From Zygnema cylindricum (taxonomy: Eukaryota; Streptophyta; Zygnematophyceae; Zygnematales; Zygnemataceae), in NCBI GenBank assembly GCA_037447655.1, contig JBBHKE010002841.1, forward strand, positions 98,536-162,535: a stretch of DNA of 64,000 nucleotides, given 5' to 3'. The position numbers were made by a program, and so were the translations under genes. Positions 43,570-55,614 of the stretch are shown here, in pieces (the first letter of the stretch is position 1; the number at the start of each line of letters is the position of its first letter). The notes beneath the pieces are model-generated. The model saw nothing but the letters and a program-made list of their open reading frames with translations. It was not told the origin of the DNA and did not search any database.

Positions 43570-43850
43570 AGAAATATACCATTAGGATTTTGGATCCAAT
43601 ATATACTAGCCAAGAGCATGTACTAGCCACCTTAATACAAGCTTGGGAGCCCTGTATATAGCCACTTTACTACAGCCTTGGATGAACTATTTACAAGCTA
43701 TTTCAACACAAGCTTAGGAATACTTTATCCCATCCCACTTTAACACGATCTTGGGAGTTCTATGTACTAGCCAGTTTAATTTACGCTTGGAAGTACTATA
43801 TACCAACCACTTTAGTACAAGCTTGGGATTACTTAGGAGCAATAACCACA
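43570..43850. repeat. ~50-bp tandem repeat downstream of copy 2
   Basis: About six diverged units around TACTAGCCACTTTAATACAA and GCTTGGGAGTACT. The matching flank of copy 1 has a single unit at about 29929-29970. Confidence 0.75.
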
Positions 43851-44378
43851 AATATTTAGTCGTCTAGTTTTAGGCAACAATGGTTTAGAAGCCAATGTTT
43901 GTCATCGGTTCTGGAATATAAAAAATGGAATGTTGAGGCATTTAGCCTCAACAAGCATCAACACATAATCGCAATATCAAGCCAAAGTGGAACGTTCCAA
44001 TTTAAACGTACACATCATTTAAAAAAGACAAACATCAACATAATGCGTAATCATTGTTAACCTCAAGCATGTGTCACATGCATGTTAAAAGAACCACATA
44101 TTTTTATCCAATCAATGGAATTTTGCACGCAACAATGTTTTAGGACTGATGTTAAACTATTGGCAAATTCACAGTTCTATGAAGGCATCATTAAGTCAGA
44201 TTGGTACTGTACAATTTGATGTTTTTGGTCCATAAATTGTTTCTCTTTTCGATTGTAACTCTTTTTAAGGTCTTTCCCTGTTGGAACCTCACAATATAGC
44301 TTACAATTATGCGACAGGAAAAGCTATACGCCGATGGATCGCCTTTGGTCAATTAACTTGCAATAATATTCAACACTA

Positions 44379-45768
44379 CATCGTGTATCACTATTAGTGT
44401 TAATGATTTTTCGCCACTTAAAACATCGTTTCTCCGTGCACACTTGTCCAATTTTTTATTGGAGACCGCCAATCGGAAGATGAGAATCTCGCCTTCCAAA
44501 GGCGACCGTGTCATGCCGTAAGACTTCGGCAGGTATTATGATTATATCGTGTACTAATTGATGTTTCGGTGACGTGACAGGTACATATCCGAAAGTACAA
44601 CTAGAGATTCGTACGGGACAAAGGTCGAAATATACTCTCGTACGGCACCATGTGAAATCAGCGTGGAACTGGACCACGGTACGGCATCAGATGTCAGGAA
44701 TTCAAACAGCTACAAACAGGTGTCTGAAGTCATGAACCCTTGGAGGTTCATGCATCATTTTTGCTTAGCTTAGGGAGGGTTTTTATCCTCGAGGTGTAGA
44801 TGTAAGGCAGTCTGAAGCGGCCCCGCAGCGGTCGTCTCTTGAAACTGGCAGTGTTTTAACATAGAAACCTGCCTGCTCAAGGACATGTAGGAATTAGTGT
44901 AGCCGTACGGATTAGTGAGAGCATAGGATAAATGCCATTTGGCGAGATAGTAACCTTTGCAAATTACGTACGGGAATCCAACATTGGAAGGTTGTCGTTT
45001 TCTAACAAGCATTATTCTCGGGATTTGTCGAACTCTACTGTTAGGGTTTCACCTAAATATTTAGTGACAGGCTAGTTTTTGAGTTAGGGTTTTTCCTTTT
45101 TCAGACCCATAGTTTCATGCTAGTGATTGTCTCTGAGCTTCTCCTTTTCTTTGTATTAAGACCTTACCTAATCTACCGGCGCAAGCCAGCCTGCAAGGTT
45201 TCCCTCCAGACTATTTTCTACTTGCTGTGATTTGAGAATTGTGTCTGTGGACTTGGCGTTTTCTTGCTGTCTGGACGCTGACCGCACGAGCTGGTACTCA
45301 CCTTGTTTGGCCTTGGAGGAATGCCGGTTATCTCGGCTCTTTCATCCGGCTAAGGAAGGATTCTTACAAGCTGATTGGACTCCTGTAGGGAATATTGATG
45401 ATTTCAGGGCCTAGTGGCTACTGTTTCAAATTGGGGAATTCCATCCTTACTTACCTGATCTTGTTTTGTTTTTATTTCCTTGCTAAATCCATGTGTTCGG
45501 AATAATTTGTTTCTTTGAGCATATTCATTTATTATTTCTTGCAAGTATATATTCTTTGTCCTCCGATTGTGGTGACAATACTGTACATATGTAATGGTCA
45601 TTCATTTTCTGGTGTTTTTCGGCGACCCACGCGGGATGTGATGCATGCCATTCACGGTTGTACTGTCATGCACGACAACCGTCAGATAAACAATTTGATA
45701 AGTGTACACAGAGAAAAGGTGTTTTATATGGAGAAAAAAAATATTAACACTAATAGCGATAGACGGTG
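44379..45768. mobile_element. family G MITE split by a 1.17-kb insertion
   Basis: The left part (44379-44508) starts CATCGTGTATCACTATTAG after TA. The right part (45682-45768) ends ACTAATAGCGATAGACGGTG before TA. Joined, they match the 212-bp family. Confidence 0.8.
44509..45677. mobile_element. insertion with TG..CA ends, possible solo LTR
   Basis: ACCG(T) is repeated at 44505-44509 and 45678-45682. The insert reads TGTCATGCCG... to ...CATGCACGACA. A 4-5-bp duplication with TG..CA ends fits a solo LTR of a retrotransposon. No coding frame of note is present. Confidence 0.55.
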
Positions 45769-45769
45769 T

Positions 45770-46520
45770 ACCTCTCTTGTTTTCTTGTTTTCTAAACGTT
45801 TCATTCTGTTCCTGTTGAATAAGGTCATTTTATCCTTCTCATACTAAACATTTTATTTCATGGCAATGATGATGAGTCTAAAGGGACATTAAAGCTTTAA
45901 AACTTACAATTTTAAAACTTTTAGCCGCAGTATGACCTAAAATACACACAATCACAAATTAAAAAAACACTCTTTTGGTTTAAGTAGCCTTAGGAGACAA
46001 AAAAAAACCTTTTGGCAGCTTTTGCCGAAAACAGTTTCATCTGTTCCTATTATTTTATTCCCCTGCTGGTAGTTTTTCAGTTTCGGCCATGCCACCCCTT
46101 TTGTATCCCCGGATGGTTTACTATCGTGCTTTTTAATTTATCCTGCCCCTTTTTTTTTACATGTGCATTTGTATAAATATTTAAAATTATTATTTTTGGT
46201 ACGAGAAGTGATTGGGAGGACTATAGCGGTTTTTGGTGGGAACCAAGGCATTATAAACTCGTAGTCCTAAGGGGACTATTTGAATTTTTAGTGTTTCATT
46301 TTAGTTCCACAAATCGCCTACTATTCTTTTCTTAGTTCACCGACTACCAGCTGCCGGGTGGAATCCAGGCCGTTCATTTTTGTGCAGTGCATTCCAGATT
46401 TGTGCTGAAAATAAAGCGTGCAGATCCGACAGATCCGGTAGATTCGGCAGACAGATCCGGCCGGCATATCCGGCCGGCAGATTTTTGCTTCGGTTTTGTG
46501 TCGATTTTCTATTTAATACC
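45770..46520. other. unassigned stretch
   Basis: No gene seen. A cluster of CAGATCCG and CCGGCCGGCA motifs lies at 46422-46480, just before the hAT-type MITE. Confidence 0.4.
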
Positions 46521-46532
46521 AATGGTATGATA

Positions 46533-46989
46533 CATAGTTCAAAAGTAGGCGTTTCTATTGAAGGCCTTTTGTAGGCGCCTTTATCGTAAGTTGTGTTATG
46601 GGCTTTTCATGTGATCTTCTTAAATCGCTACTTTGATCAGTGACCGTCCGATCGTCCAAATCTGACGATTGTCCTATCGTAAGTTGTGTTATGGGCTTTT
46701 CATGTGATTTTCTTAGATCGCTACTTTGATCAGCGACCGTCCGATCACCCAAATCTGACGGTTTAAATAAAAAACACCTCAAAACTCACAAAAAAATATT
46801 TTTTTGTCCGAATGTTTTTCAAAATTTAGACATGACGTTTGATTCTCTATCAATCGATGTGCAACTCAACCCTGTCACTATTTTTTTTCATTTTGCCACC
46901 AATACAATATGGGTCTTAAGTTCATATTGTATGTTTTGCGTACAATAGGCATATCGTATGGGCCTACTTTCACCTACTTTTAAACTATG
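46533..46989. mobile_element. hAT-type MITE (CATAG family), copy 2
   Basis: Ends CATAGTTCAAAAGTAGG and the complement of CATAGTTTAAAAGTAGG. The 8-bp duplication GTATGATA is at 46525-46532 and 46990-46997. A segment with TTATCGTAAGTTGTGTTATG is duplicated inside. Confidence 0.9.
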
Positions 46990-47329
46990 GTATGATACTA
47001 TGATTCCACTTTAAATTCAGCGAGAGTTTAAAACGTTTCTTTTCTAACCTGTCATTTTTATTTTTTTCCGATTAACAGAAAAGTCTATTTTTGAGATATG
47101 CTTGAACTGGTTTGGCTCGGCAAAACATTTTAGAATAAGTACTTTCCTTTTTTGCGCAATAAAAATCACACATTACGAGGACTCACTAATATATGTTTGA
47201 AGGAAACCCTTAAGGAATCTTGACAAGATTGTAAGCACACTGATATCCACGCTAAATAAGTTTACAAAACTAAAAAAGGAAACCCAGACCGCAGTTCAAA
47301 TGTGCGTATGAAACTCTATATCTGGATAC

Positions 47330-47700
47330 CTCATTATAGGCATACAATACGGGATCACTACATATGGCGTTGCTGAATATTTTCACATTTGAGCTATGAC
47401 AACAATATTACACTCATGTTATACAATATATTACATGTATCATATGGGCTAAACACAAATAGCGTTTCCAAAATTTTTTACATTTGAAAAAATAAATAAG
47501 CTATTAGGCTAGTATACACATATTATACAGTATACTACACGCATAATACGGGGTAATCACAAATAGCCTTTCCAAATATTTTTACATTTGAAAAAATAAA
47601 TAAGCTATTAAGCTATTATGCGCATATTATATAATATATTACATGCACAATACAGGGAAACCATATATAGCGTTTCCACCCGTTTTCTCACGTTTGAACT
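47330..47700. repeat. ~104-bp tandem repeat
   Basis: Roughly four units with AAATAGCGTTTCCAAA and ACATTTGAAAAAATAAATAA. Anchor points at 47454, 47558 and 47662 give a period of 104. Confidence 0.8.
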
Positions 47701-47894
47701 GTGGCTCCGACAGAGTCATAAATGGAGGCATGGAAACCAAAAAGAAAGATATTCTTCAGTGGAACTTTTGAATGTTTTTCAATTACATTTAAAACAAAGA
47801 CACAAAACGCAAGTGAAACCAAATCTTAGATAGGAGTCTTCCCAAGCGTTAGGATTGCCATTGATAAGCTCTTTCCCACTGAGAAAAAAGGAAC

Positions 47895-48552
47895 TCCCTC
47901 TCCCTCTCCCTCTCTCTCTCCCTCTCCCTCTCCTCTCCTAATCAGGAAAATCCGAAAGTGATCAGAATATCCACAGGCTTCAGAAATATCCAAAAGACTT
48001 AAAAAACATCGAAAGGCCCTTTGACATTAAAACGGAAACCATCTTAATTCTTAACATGGAAACCTCTTATCGGTGGTATCTCTCATTTCACCTCTTTTAA
48101 GGTCTTTGACGGCTTTTTCGAGTCTCCAAAACACCATTCCTCATACATATCTTCCAATCAACCCTAAATTTGAAAAACAACTTCGGTCCATCGTAGACAA
48201 TTGCTTTCACCTGCAAACAAACATACAATAAAAAAAAAGGAAACAACAAAGTTTCTTACAAAATTCAGATCTACCTTTGCCTGCTCCCTCTCCCACTCCC
48301 TCTCCCCCTCCCTCTCCCTCTCCCTCTCCCTCTCCCTCTCCCTCTCCCTCTCACGGAATTTCTCAACCAAGAATACCTCCTCCACTCATTTCCTACACCG
48401 TGGATCGTTATTAGAGTTGATATTGCTAGGTGCCACATCCTTTACTCACCTCCTCCATAAGAACCAACTCTTTAAGGCCCTCTCCCTCTCCCTCTCCCTC
48501 TCCCTCTCCCTCTCCCTCTCCCTCCCCCTCTCCCTCACCCTCTCCCTCGTCC
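47895..48552. repeat. three CTCCCT microsatellites
   Basis: Separate arrays at about 47895-47937, 48290-48352 and 48478-48552. A relic MITE end, CACCGTGGATCGTTATTAG, lies between them at 48396. Confidence 0.9.
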
Positions 48553-48766
48553 GTTTCCATCTAGACTTAAAACATTCTTTGAAACAACAAAGGAAAAAAA
48601 AATAACATACAAACAAACGTCCACTTTCGTTAACAGATGCTACCTGGCTTCAACAAAAAGTTTAAATCCCAACTAACCTTCTATACATACTCCTTACCAC
48701 AAAACCTCTGAGCTTTTTCGGCAGTTTCTGGAATTTTCTCCACTTTACTCTCTATGGTGGCTATTC

Positions 48767-48776
48767 NNNNNNNNNN
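48767..48776. other. assembly gap (10 N)
   Basis: Ten Ns, probably a placeholder of unknown true length. It may hide the 5' exons of the LOR copy that follows. Confidence 0.99.
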
Positions 48777-48855
48777 ACCCATATTTCGCCAGCGTAACGT
48801 AAGCTTTATTTATAAAACTAAGCAGCTTTACCAGAGGGCTCGTTTGTTTTTGTAG

Positions 48856-50000
48856 TAGAAAGTTTTGTAAACCAGACTTTGATGTTGTTTATCACAAAGG
48901 TAACCTTTTTGTTTGCTCGGGAGACCATTTCGACGAATCAAAATATTTATTTCGAATGCAATGCGACCGCTTTATACCCAACATACCATGTTTTACAATC
49001 AGGGTATGTCACAAATATTTTCAAACACAAACATTTTTGTACTAAAACATTTCGTATTTAATGAAGGTTTATTTATTTTCACTTCTATTTAAGTTTGATC
49101 TTAGTTTCAGTTTTGATCTTACATATAGTTTCAGTTTTTGTTTCGGTTTTGATTTTGACTTTGGCTTATGTTTTATTTACGTTTCCTGGAGCTAAAGTGG
49201 TATGAACATTCACACTTTTTTTTTCTGTTTTGGTGTTTTTTGTGTTTGTGTGTTTTTTTCGTTTTTTCCTTTTTTCAGATCTATCTTCCAGAATCCCCTT
49301 TAGACAACCCCGATTTTATGGTGGAGCAATTGGGAAGCTTCCCGGGAGTCAAGGTGAGTCTGCCACAATTGTGAATTTAGTCAGTATTTTTTTTTTTTTT
49401 GATTTTTTTTTTCCCCTCCCCCCTTTGTTTTTAACACTACTTAGCATATCCAAATGATCTTTCCTTTGTTTATTTTCTATCCCTGTTGTGAGTTTACTCC
49501 CTATTGTTTTTTTTCTTCTTTAAACCTATTTGACTAACGATAAGGAGTTTTGCATCGTTCTAATGTTGACCATTCCCATAATAATTAATTAGATCGTTTA
49601 CACGAGCCATGATCATAGCAAATTCACATTTTTATACGTGATTAAAACTATTCACATTCGATTTTAAGTTTTTTTTATCAAGACTTTTCATGTTTCGTTT
49701 TCTATTTTCCATGTTTTCGATTTTGCATGTTTCCTATGCTTTTTATTGAAGTCTTTTGTTTTTTTGGTGATTTTGCAGTTTACGACACCGGACAAGACAA
49801 CTTTCGCTAAGGTCTCCCTGGAGATTACTTCGTTGTGGTTTGTCAAAAAATCTTACCATTGTACAATTAGCAAAAATGTCGACACTGCTTTCTTTCTTAT
49901 GGTTTTATCCTATCTTGAGGACATGTTCGTGGAATATGTTCCCTCTCCCGCCCCTTTAGCCGGAGAACTCGCCTTGTGTCTTATGGGACTTGCTGGTTAA
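48856..50000 (+). CDS. LURP-one-related (LOR) protein, copy 1, 5' end missing
   Basis: Three exons join in phase 0: about 48856-49003, 49279-49353 and 49779-50000, ending at TAA. The frame chosen for the first exon (GNLFVCSGDHFDESKYLFRM) is the one in which differences from copy 2 fall mainly in third positions. The order matches the LOR (LURP-one-related, tubby-like) fold: a conserved W/F-V-GDxFDxS-LF strand pair, IYLPESPLDNPDFMVEQLG corresponding to the DFxVxGS region, and YHCTISKNVDTAFFLMVL corresponding to the family's VxPNVDxAFxxxLVxxLD helix. LOR proteins include the pathogen-induced LURP1; the biochemical role is unclear. The N-terminal third is not found; the assembly gap lies just upstream. 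Confidence 0.6.
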
Positions 50001-51025
50001 AGACTATTGGATATGCAGCAATAGCTTTCATCACTTAAACTACTTTAATATGCAATTTCAAAAATTAGCATAACATTGTATCTTCCATGGTCGCCGCATT
50101 CTTTAGGAGAAAATTTGTGCAATGAGAATGTTCGGGAAGAATAGATGGCAAAGTTAGAAGTCCCGCTCTTTTTCCATATTCGACAATAAGGTCGTAGTTT
50201 GTAAGACAATAAAAAAAATTAAGACAATTGAGAAAAAATGAACTACACAAACATTTGGTGTTTGTTCCACTGCATGTCAAAAAATCAAACTATTGATTGC
50301 ATAACATGTGTCAAATGCCGAAATCAAAAAAGAGAAGAAAAAATGATAAAAGAAGTATGCTTTCAAGTATCGAATACAAATTTATAACTAAAAGTTATGA
50401 CTTCGTGCGGTGTTGAGCAAACTAAATCATGTGGTTAAAAATGCATGAAAGAAAATAAAAATTGAAAGGAACATTCTAGCATAGTGTGACTCCTCCCATG
50501 ACTTTGTCAACATCACAATAATAGTAAAGGAACGCTCAATCGGAAGGGTCAAAAATTAAAATAGGAAGAGAAAGAAGAAACAGTGGAACTGGACGGGAAT
50601 AGGCTAGACTACAACAGTTCAGTAGACTTTGTTACATATGATTACGTTGGATGGAGTTTCAGCCGACGATGGTTCCCTCGAGAAAGTTTACCGCCAAAAG
50701 TTTTTGTGGGTTCACATCGACCCTGAACCAATCCCTAAAGCACTCATGTACGGCATATCCGGCATTCTAGCCGAACATCTGGTCGAGTCAGAATGTGCGA
50801 CGGATTTTTGTGAAATTGCCGAATGATGGTACTACGGTATGGTTACTTCCATGATAATAATGAAAAGGTCGACAATCTTTGAGCAAATATGAGATCGTCA
50901 CCATTGTAAGGAAAAGTCGGTTTATTTTGGTTATTGATTGTTTAATATAGTAATGGGGTATATTAACGTTTTTATCCACTTCGTATCATCGCTTTTAGGG
51001 CATTTTCCAATATAACCGAAACTTA
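50001..51025. other. intergenic stretch between LOR copy 1 and transposon block
   Basis: Contains the likely 3' UTR of LOR copy 1 and one short open frame (50638-50826). No other feature is supportable. Confidence 0.4.
50638..50826 (+). CDS. short open frame, unrecognised
   Basis: An ATG opens 62 codons with less biased composition than the flanks, including KVYRQKFLWVHIDPEPIPKA and GISGILAEHLVES, ending at TGA. I recognise no family. It could be a single exon or chance. Confidence 0.25.
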   Translation: MITLDGVSADDGSLEKVYRQKFLWVHIDPEPIPKALMYGISGILAEHLVESECATDFCEIAE

Positions 51026-54000
51026 GGGTACGACCCCATGTATTTGTAACTTAGCGAACTTACTTTGTATTTTATCGCAGATCTGGCGGACCCGGATTTC
51101 AGTTGTCTCCATGTGTTTACTCAAAGTTGTTACTTAAGTTTTTGACTATTGTATAAGTCAACAATACCCGTGATGGCTGTCAAAGTGCAATATCTATCTT
51201 GCCGCACCGTATTTTTTGAAACTTTTGAAGCGTAGCATGACACATCGTAATTTTTTCAATGATTTGGTGTGTCGCATGTCATTGCGTGACATCGTAGACC
51301 TACAACCTTGCAGCCGTGGCTGTAGGACATGCCTTTGCGTAAACCTCTCCTGTCCGGCCGCCATGACTTCGCAAATTTTTCAGCTTTGCGTGAAATGGCA
51401 CTGCATCCTTGAGACTCCTGCAAAACAAAAACCGTGCAGGGTGCTTGCGGACAAAAATGAACAGCTTTGTATTTCTTTTAGTTGTCAAAAACTTTTGAAA
51501 ACTTTTCACACGTGGGAATATTTTTTCCTATTTGTGTAAACGGTTCTACTTTGCTTAAAACACATTGCCGATGTGGTTTATGATAAGTTTGAAGATGACA
51601 TGACAGTGGGTCGAAAACAACAAGACGACAAATATTTGTATATCTTAAATTCGAGAATGACACAAATTTACTTAGGGTATGTGCCCATGTACTTGTAACT
51701 TACTGAACTTACTTTGTATTTTAGCGTGAATCCGCCGGACTTGGTTTTCAAGTGTCCCTATGTGTAAGAATGTAATTGTAACTTACGTTTGTGACGATTG
51801 TATACGTCGACAATACCCGTGACGGTTGTCAACTTCTACAATCTGTGTTGTGCACGTTATTTTTTGGAATTGGTTGTGACGTCGCATGTCTTGCCATGAC
51901 ATTGTAGCAATTCTAAGTTCAATGTAACAATTCACGATTAAACTTCATTTCCGTGGCTAAGTTAAAAGCCAACATGTGCTCTCAAAGTGCAACTCGCATA
52001 AGGTGAGAAAGTCACTGTGTGCAACTTTTATTTACACGTGGTTCTTGCAGGGCAGTGTGAATCATTGATTTTATTATGACGGTCGACGTTCACAAGCGCG
52101 GCAAAAGTTTAACAGGTTGTTACAACATTTTGAAAGTCCAAGAAGTTGAATTGATGACCGTCAAATCTTAAGTCAACGGTACACTGCTTCGCGCGGATAG
52201 TAGACGACCGGTACAGGTCGAAACGAGGAGATTCGCGGAAGGTCGACGAGAGAAATGTCGGCCGCAGGATAACCCCGCAAAGACTTCATATTATCGCTTT
52301 TAGTTCATTTCCCCATGTAACCGAAACTTACTTTGTATTTTAACTCATATCCGGCTTACCCTGATTTTGGGTGTCTCTATGTGTTAACTCGAAATTGTTA
52401 CTTTAGTTTGTGACGATTGTATAAGTTGACAATACCCTTGACTGTTGTCACCGTGTACAATTTCTCTACCGCAATGTATTTTTTCAGAAAATTTTGAAGT
52501 GTCGCAAGACACATCGATTTTTTTGAAACGATGTGGCATGTCACATGTCATTGCGTGACATCGTAGACATACGGCCTTGTAGCTGTGGATTTAAGACATA
52601 CCTTTGGGTAAACCTCTCTTGTCCGATCACCATGACTTCGCAGATTTTTCAGCTTCGCAGAGTTTTCAACTTTACGTAAAATGACGTTGCAACCTCGAGA
52701 CCCCTAGAGAAAATAATCGTACAAAGTGCATGTGGACAGAAACAAACAACCCTTTACCTTTTTCAGTTGTCAAAAAGTTTTGAAAATATTTCACACGTGG
52801 GAATACGTTTGCATATTTGTGTAAATGGTTCTACTTTGCTTAAAAACACATTGCCGGTGTGGTTTATGATAAGTTTGAAGATGACGTGACAGTGGGTCGA
52901 AAAAAACAAAAGACGGCAAGTATTTGTACATTCTAAATTCGAGAATGACGCAAATTTTACTCTACAAATTTGCGATTTCTCATAATGTTTCAGCTTAGGC
53001 AGTACGACGCTAAGTTTGGAAGGAAAACTATAGAAAATACTAGAACTTAGCTACTTGGGGCCATACCTTAAATTCAATGTAACGATTCGCGATTAAATTT
53101 CAATTTTGCGGCTAAGTTAAAAGCCAACATGTGATCTCAAAGTGCAGCTCGCGTATGTAACAGTAATAGAGGATCTAACTTGATTATAAAGGGGTATTTA
53201 GGCGTTATGATTATAGAATCAGCATCCGTACCAAAAAATCAAATTACCACCGTACAAGATGCGTTCCATAAAAACTTTAGCTGTACCGCAGTTTGTCGTC
53301 TATCGCGATGCATTTTATCGTTTAGCGAGTTTCGACCCACTTTCACGTACTTCCAGATCATCTTCAAACTTTAATAAAATCACCTCGGGAGGTGATTTTA
53401 AATAAAGTTCCACGACGTGGGCGAATATGCATATGATTTCGCACGCGTTGGAGGTTTTTGACAAAAGTTTCCTAAAAAAAAAACCCACTGCACGTTTACA
53501 GCCTGTACGTACTTTTTTCCGTGCACCTTTTTCCGTACAGAGGAAGTGGAGGGTTCTCTATCAACGGACGCCATTTCGCAAAAGCGAAGTTTGTGAAGGC
53601 CCTTCTCTCTCTCTCCCTCTCCCACTACCGCGTCTATCTCACAATTTTTGCAACGAAAAATGTCTATAATGGTATCAAATGAAAGATCGATGAAAACGAT
53701 TTCTTTGGACTATTTTTGAGCGTATTTTGATGGCAAGTAAAGTAGGAAAAGACAAAAAACAACAATCGGGAAATCATGACGGAAAGTTTTAGAAGTTGTG
53801 ACGTGGGCGCTGTCATAGTTGAGCGTGACAAATGTGACGTCACAATGTCACAAACCTTAAACATCTGCAATACCTCCACGCCGACAATGTGGCATGCAGA
53901 TATTGCGAAGTGACAGAAACTGTTCAACGTGCGGGTGGACGTCTGAAATCGAAATTGAGTGGAAGTTTCGCAACATTTTGTGTACCGTTTATGTGTCACA

Positions 54001-54143
54001 TGTTTCGTACACGTCTACGCTTGTCACTTTTTGAAGTAACAAGTTATTTGCGATTACATCAGAATGCTCTTAAAGATGTACGGAGAATCTTCGCTAGAAA
54101 CAAAGTTACAAGATTAAAGTTTCGGTTACATGGGAAAGTGCCC
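51026..54143. mobile_element. stacked fragments of CCCCATG-family elements
   Basis: Left ends at 51026 (GGGTACGACCCCATGTA), 51676 (GGGTATGTGCCCATGTA) and about 52303 (TTTCCCCATGTAACCG); one right end at about 54143 (TTACATGGGAAAGTGCCC). The first two copies lack right ends and abut the next left end. The sequence at 53.4-54.1 kb matches the inverted copy at 4.98-5.64 kb. No transposase frame is seen. Confidence 0.6.
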
Positions 54144-54149
54144 TTAGTC

Positions 54150-55420
54150 CCACACTTTGCAAAGTACTGCCAAGGTACCTTGCGATTTTAGGGTTATAGG
54201 GTTATTGGGTTTGTGTTTTTTTTTTAATAAAAAAAACACAAATGAGAAAAAAACCCTAAACATATTTATACACATGACGTCCGCGCGGCGCGGCGCGTCG
54301 TAAAATGAAATGAGTGTGGACGTCGAGAGTAAAAGTCCCACACGTTGTCCGTAGCGCGAAAAACGCAAGGTTCAGTGCAGTAATGCAGTTGTAGAGTTTG
54401 TCCTGTACTGTACTGCAGCTAACTCTCCGTACATTGTGAGAGCGTTCCTGTCTGCGTTCTGTTCAATTTTTTCATAATCCGTGCTGTAAGATAGTACGAT
54501 CGTACGATTGAAATGTCCCTCATAGGGGCAGTACCGCGTTCACACTTTACGACTTCTCACATATGTCGGCAGTCTGTACGCTCCCTCATATATTCCATCA
54601 TATTTCACACCACGTCACATCACAGGCATTCGAATTCCAACCAGGGACAGCCACGTGTATTGAAAAATCCACAGGCGTCGCTACTTAAGAGCGTTGTTCC
54701 ATTACGTGGTCGCAGTAAACGTTTAAAATTCATATACTGATGCAAACTCTCCATTGTGTCGGTTCAGTAACGGACATTTTATTTGCGTGGCACACTTGAT
54801 TGGCCCACTTCATAGATGGATATGATTCTGGTAATCTTCAAAGAATCTCTGACAGCAAATATTGACCACGTATTTGTACCACCGTACGTAAAAGTGACTC
54901 GTGCGACGCATTGAATAAAATCTGTACGAGCGGACGAAGCCTTAGATTTGTTTAAGCGTACGAAAATGTCAGAATGGTTAGTGGATGGCGACAGTCGCGT
55001 GAAACAATATCCTCCGTCAATTATTTTCTTGCGTCTTCCGGTGGCCTCGCATCCTCGCTGGCGGAAAGCACATGTCATATGTCACGTGTATCCACCTGGT
55101 CGCGCAGTCATCATGGATATTGCTCACTTTTCCACGAGGCACGATGTTATTCGTTCAGGCGCTTAAAATTGACCTACTTCGGGCCACTTGTTGCCAACTG
55201 GAAATGGCAGACGATGGCGTATCCGACGGTCCACGCTTATGACCATAAACGTGGAGAATCAAATCCTTCATTCAAGTAGGCTTGTGTTTCTGACACTATA
55301 TATTTTTTGGTACGGTACAGTAAAAAACAGTACGGCTTTCAGTAAACAACGGACTTTATTCCGTAATGGAGCCTTAAATTTGGAACGAAACACGTTACCG
55401 CCCAATTGACAATTGTGCTT
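54150..55420. other. unassigned stretch upstream of LOR copy 2
   Basis: No gene was recognised. Short open frames on both strands have no family resemblance. GTAC and GTACTGTACTG motifs near 54410 resemble the MITE target tracts. Confidence 0.4.
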
Positions 55421-55424
55421 TTCT

Positions 55425-55575
55425 CTTCTCTTCTCCTCCTCGCCTGCTTAGTGAGTCCTCCTCTTCTCCTCCTCGTCTGCTTAGGGAGTCCTCCTCTTCT
55501 CCTCCTCGCTGCTTAGGGAGTCCTCCTCTTCTCCTCCTCGCCTGCTTAGGGAATCCTCCTCTTCTCCTCCTCGTA
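55425..55575. repeat. 33-bp minisatellite
   Basis: About four units of CTCCTCTTCTCCTCCTCG followed by CCTGCTTAGGGAGTC, ending 40 bases before the candidate ATG of LOR copy 2. It is probably in its promoter or 5' UTR. Confidence 0.85.
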
Positions 55576-55614
55576 TTCTAAGCGAATTATTCGATTTTCT
55601 CTCTCTGGTCAGCC

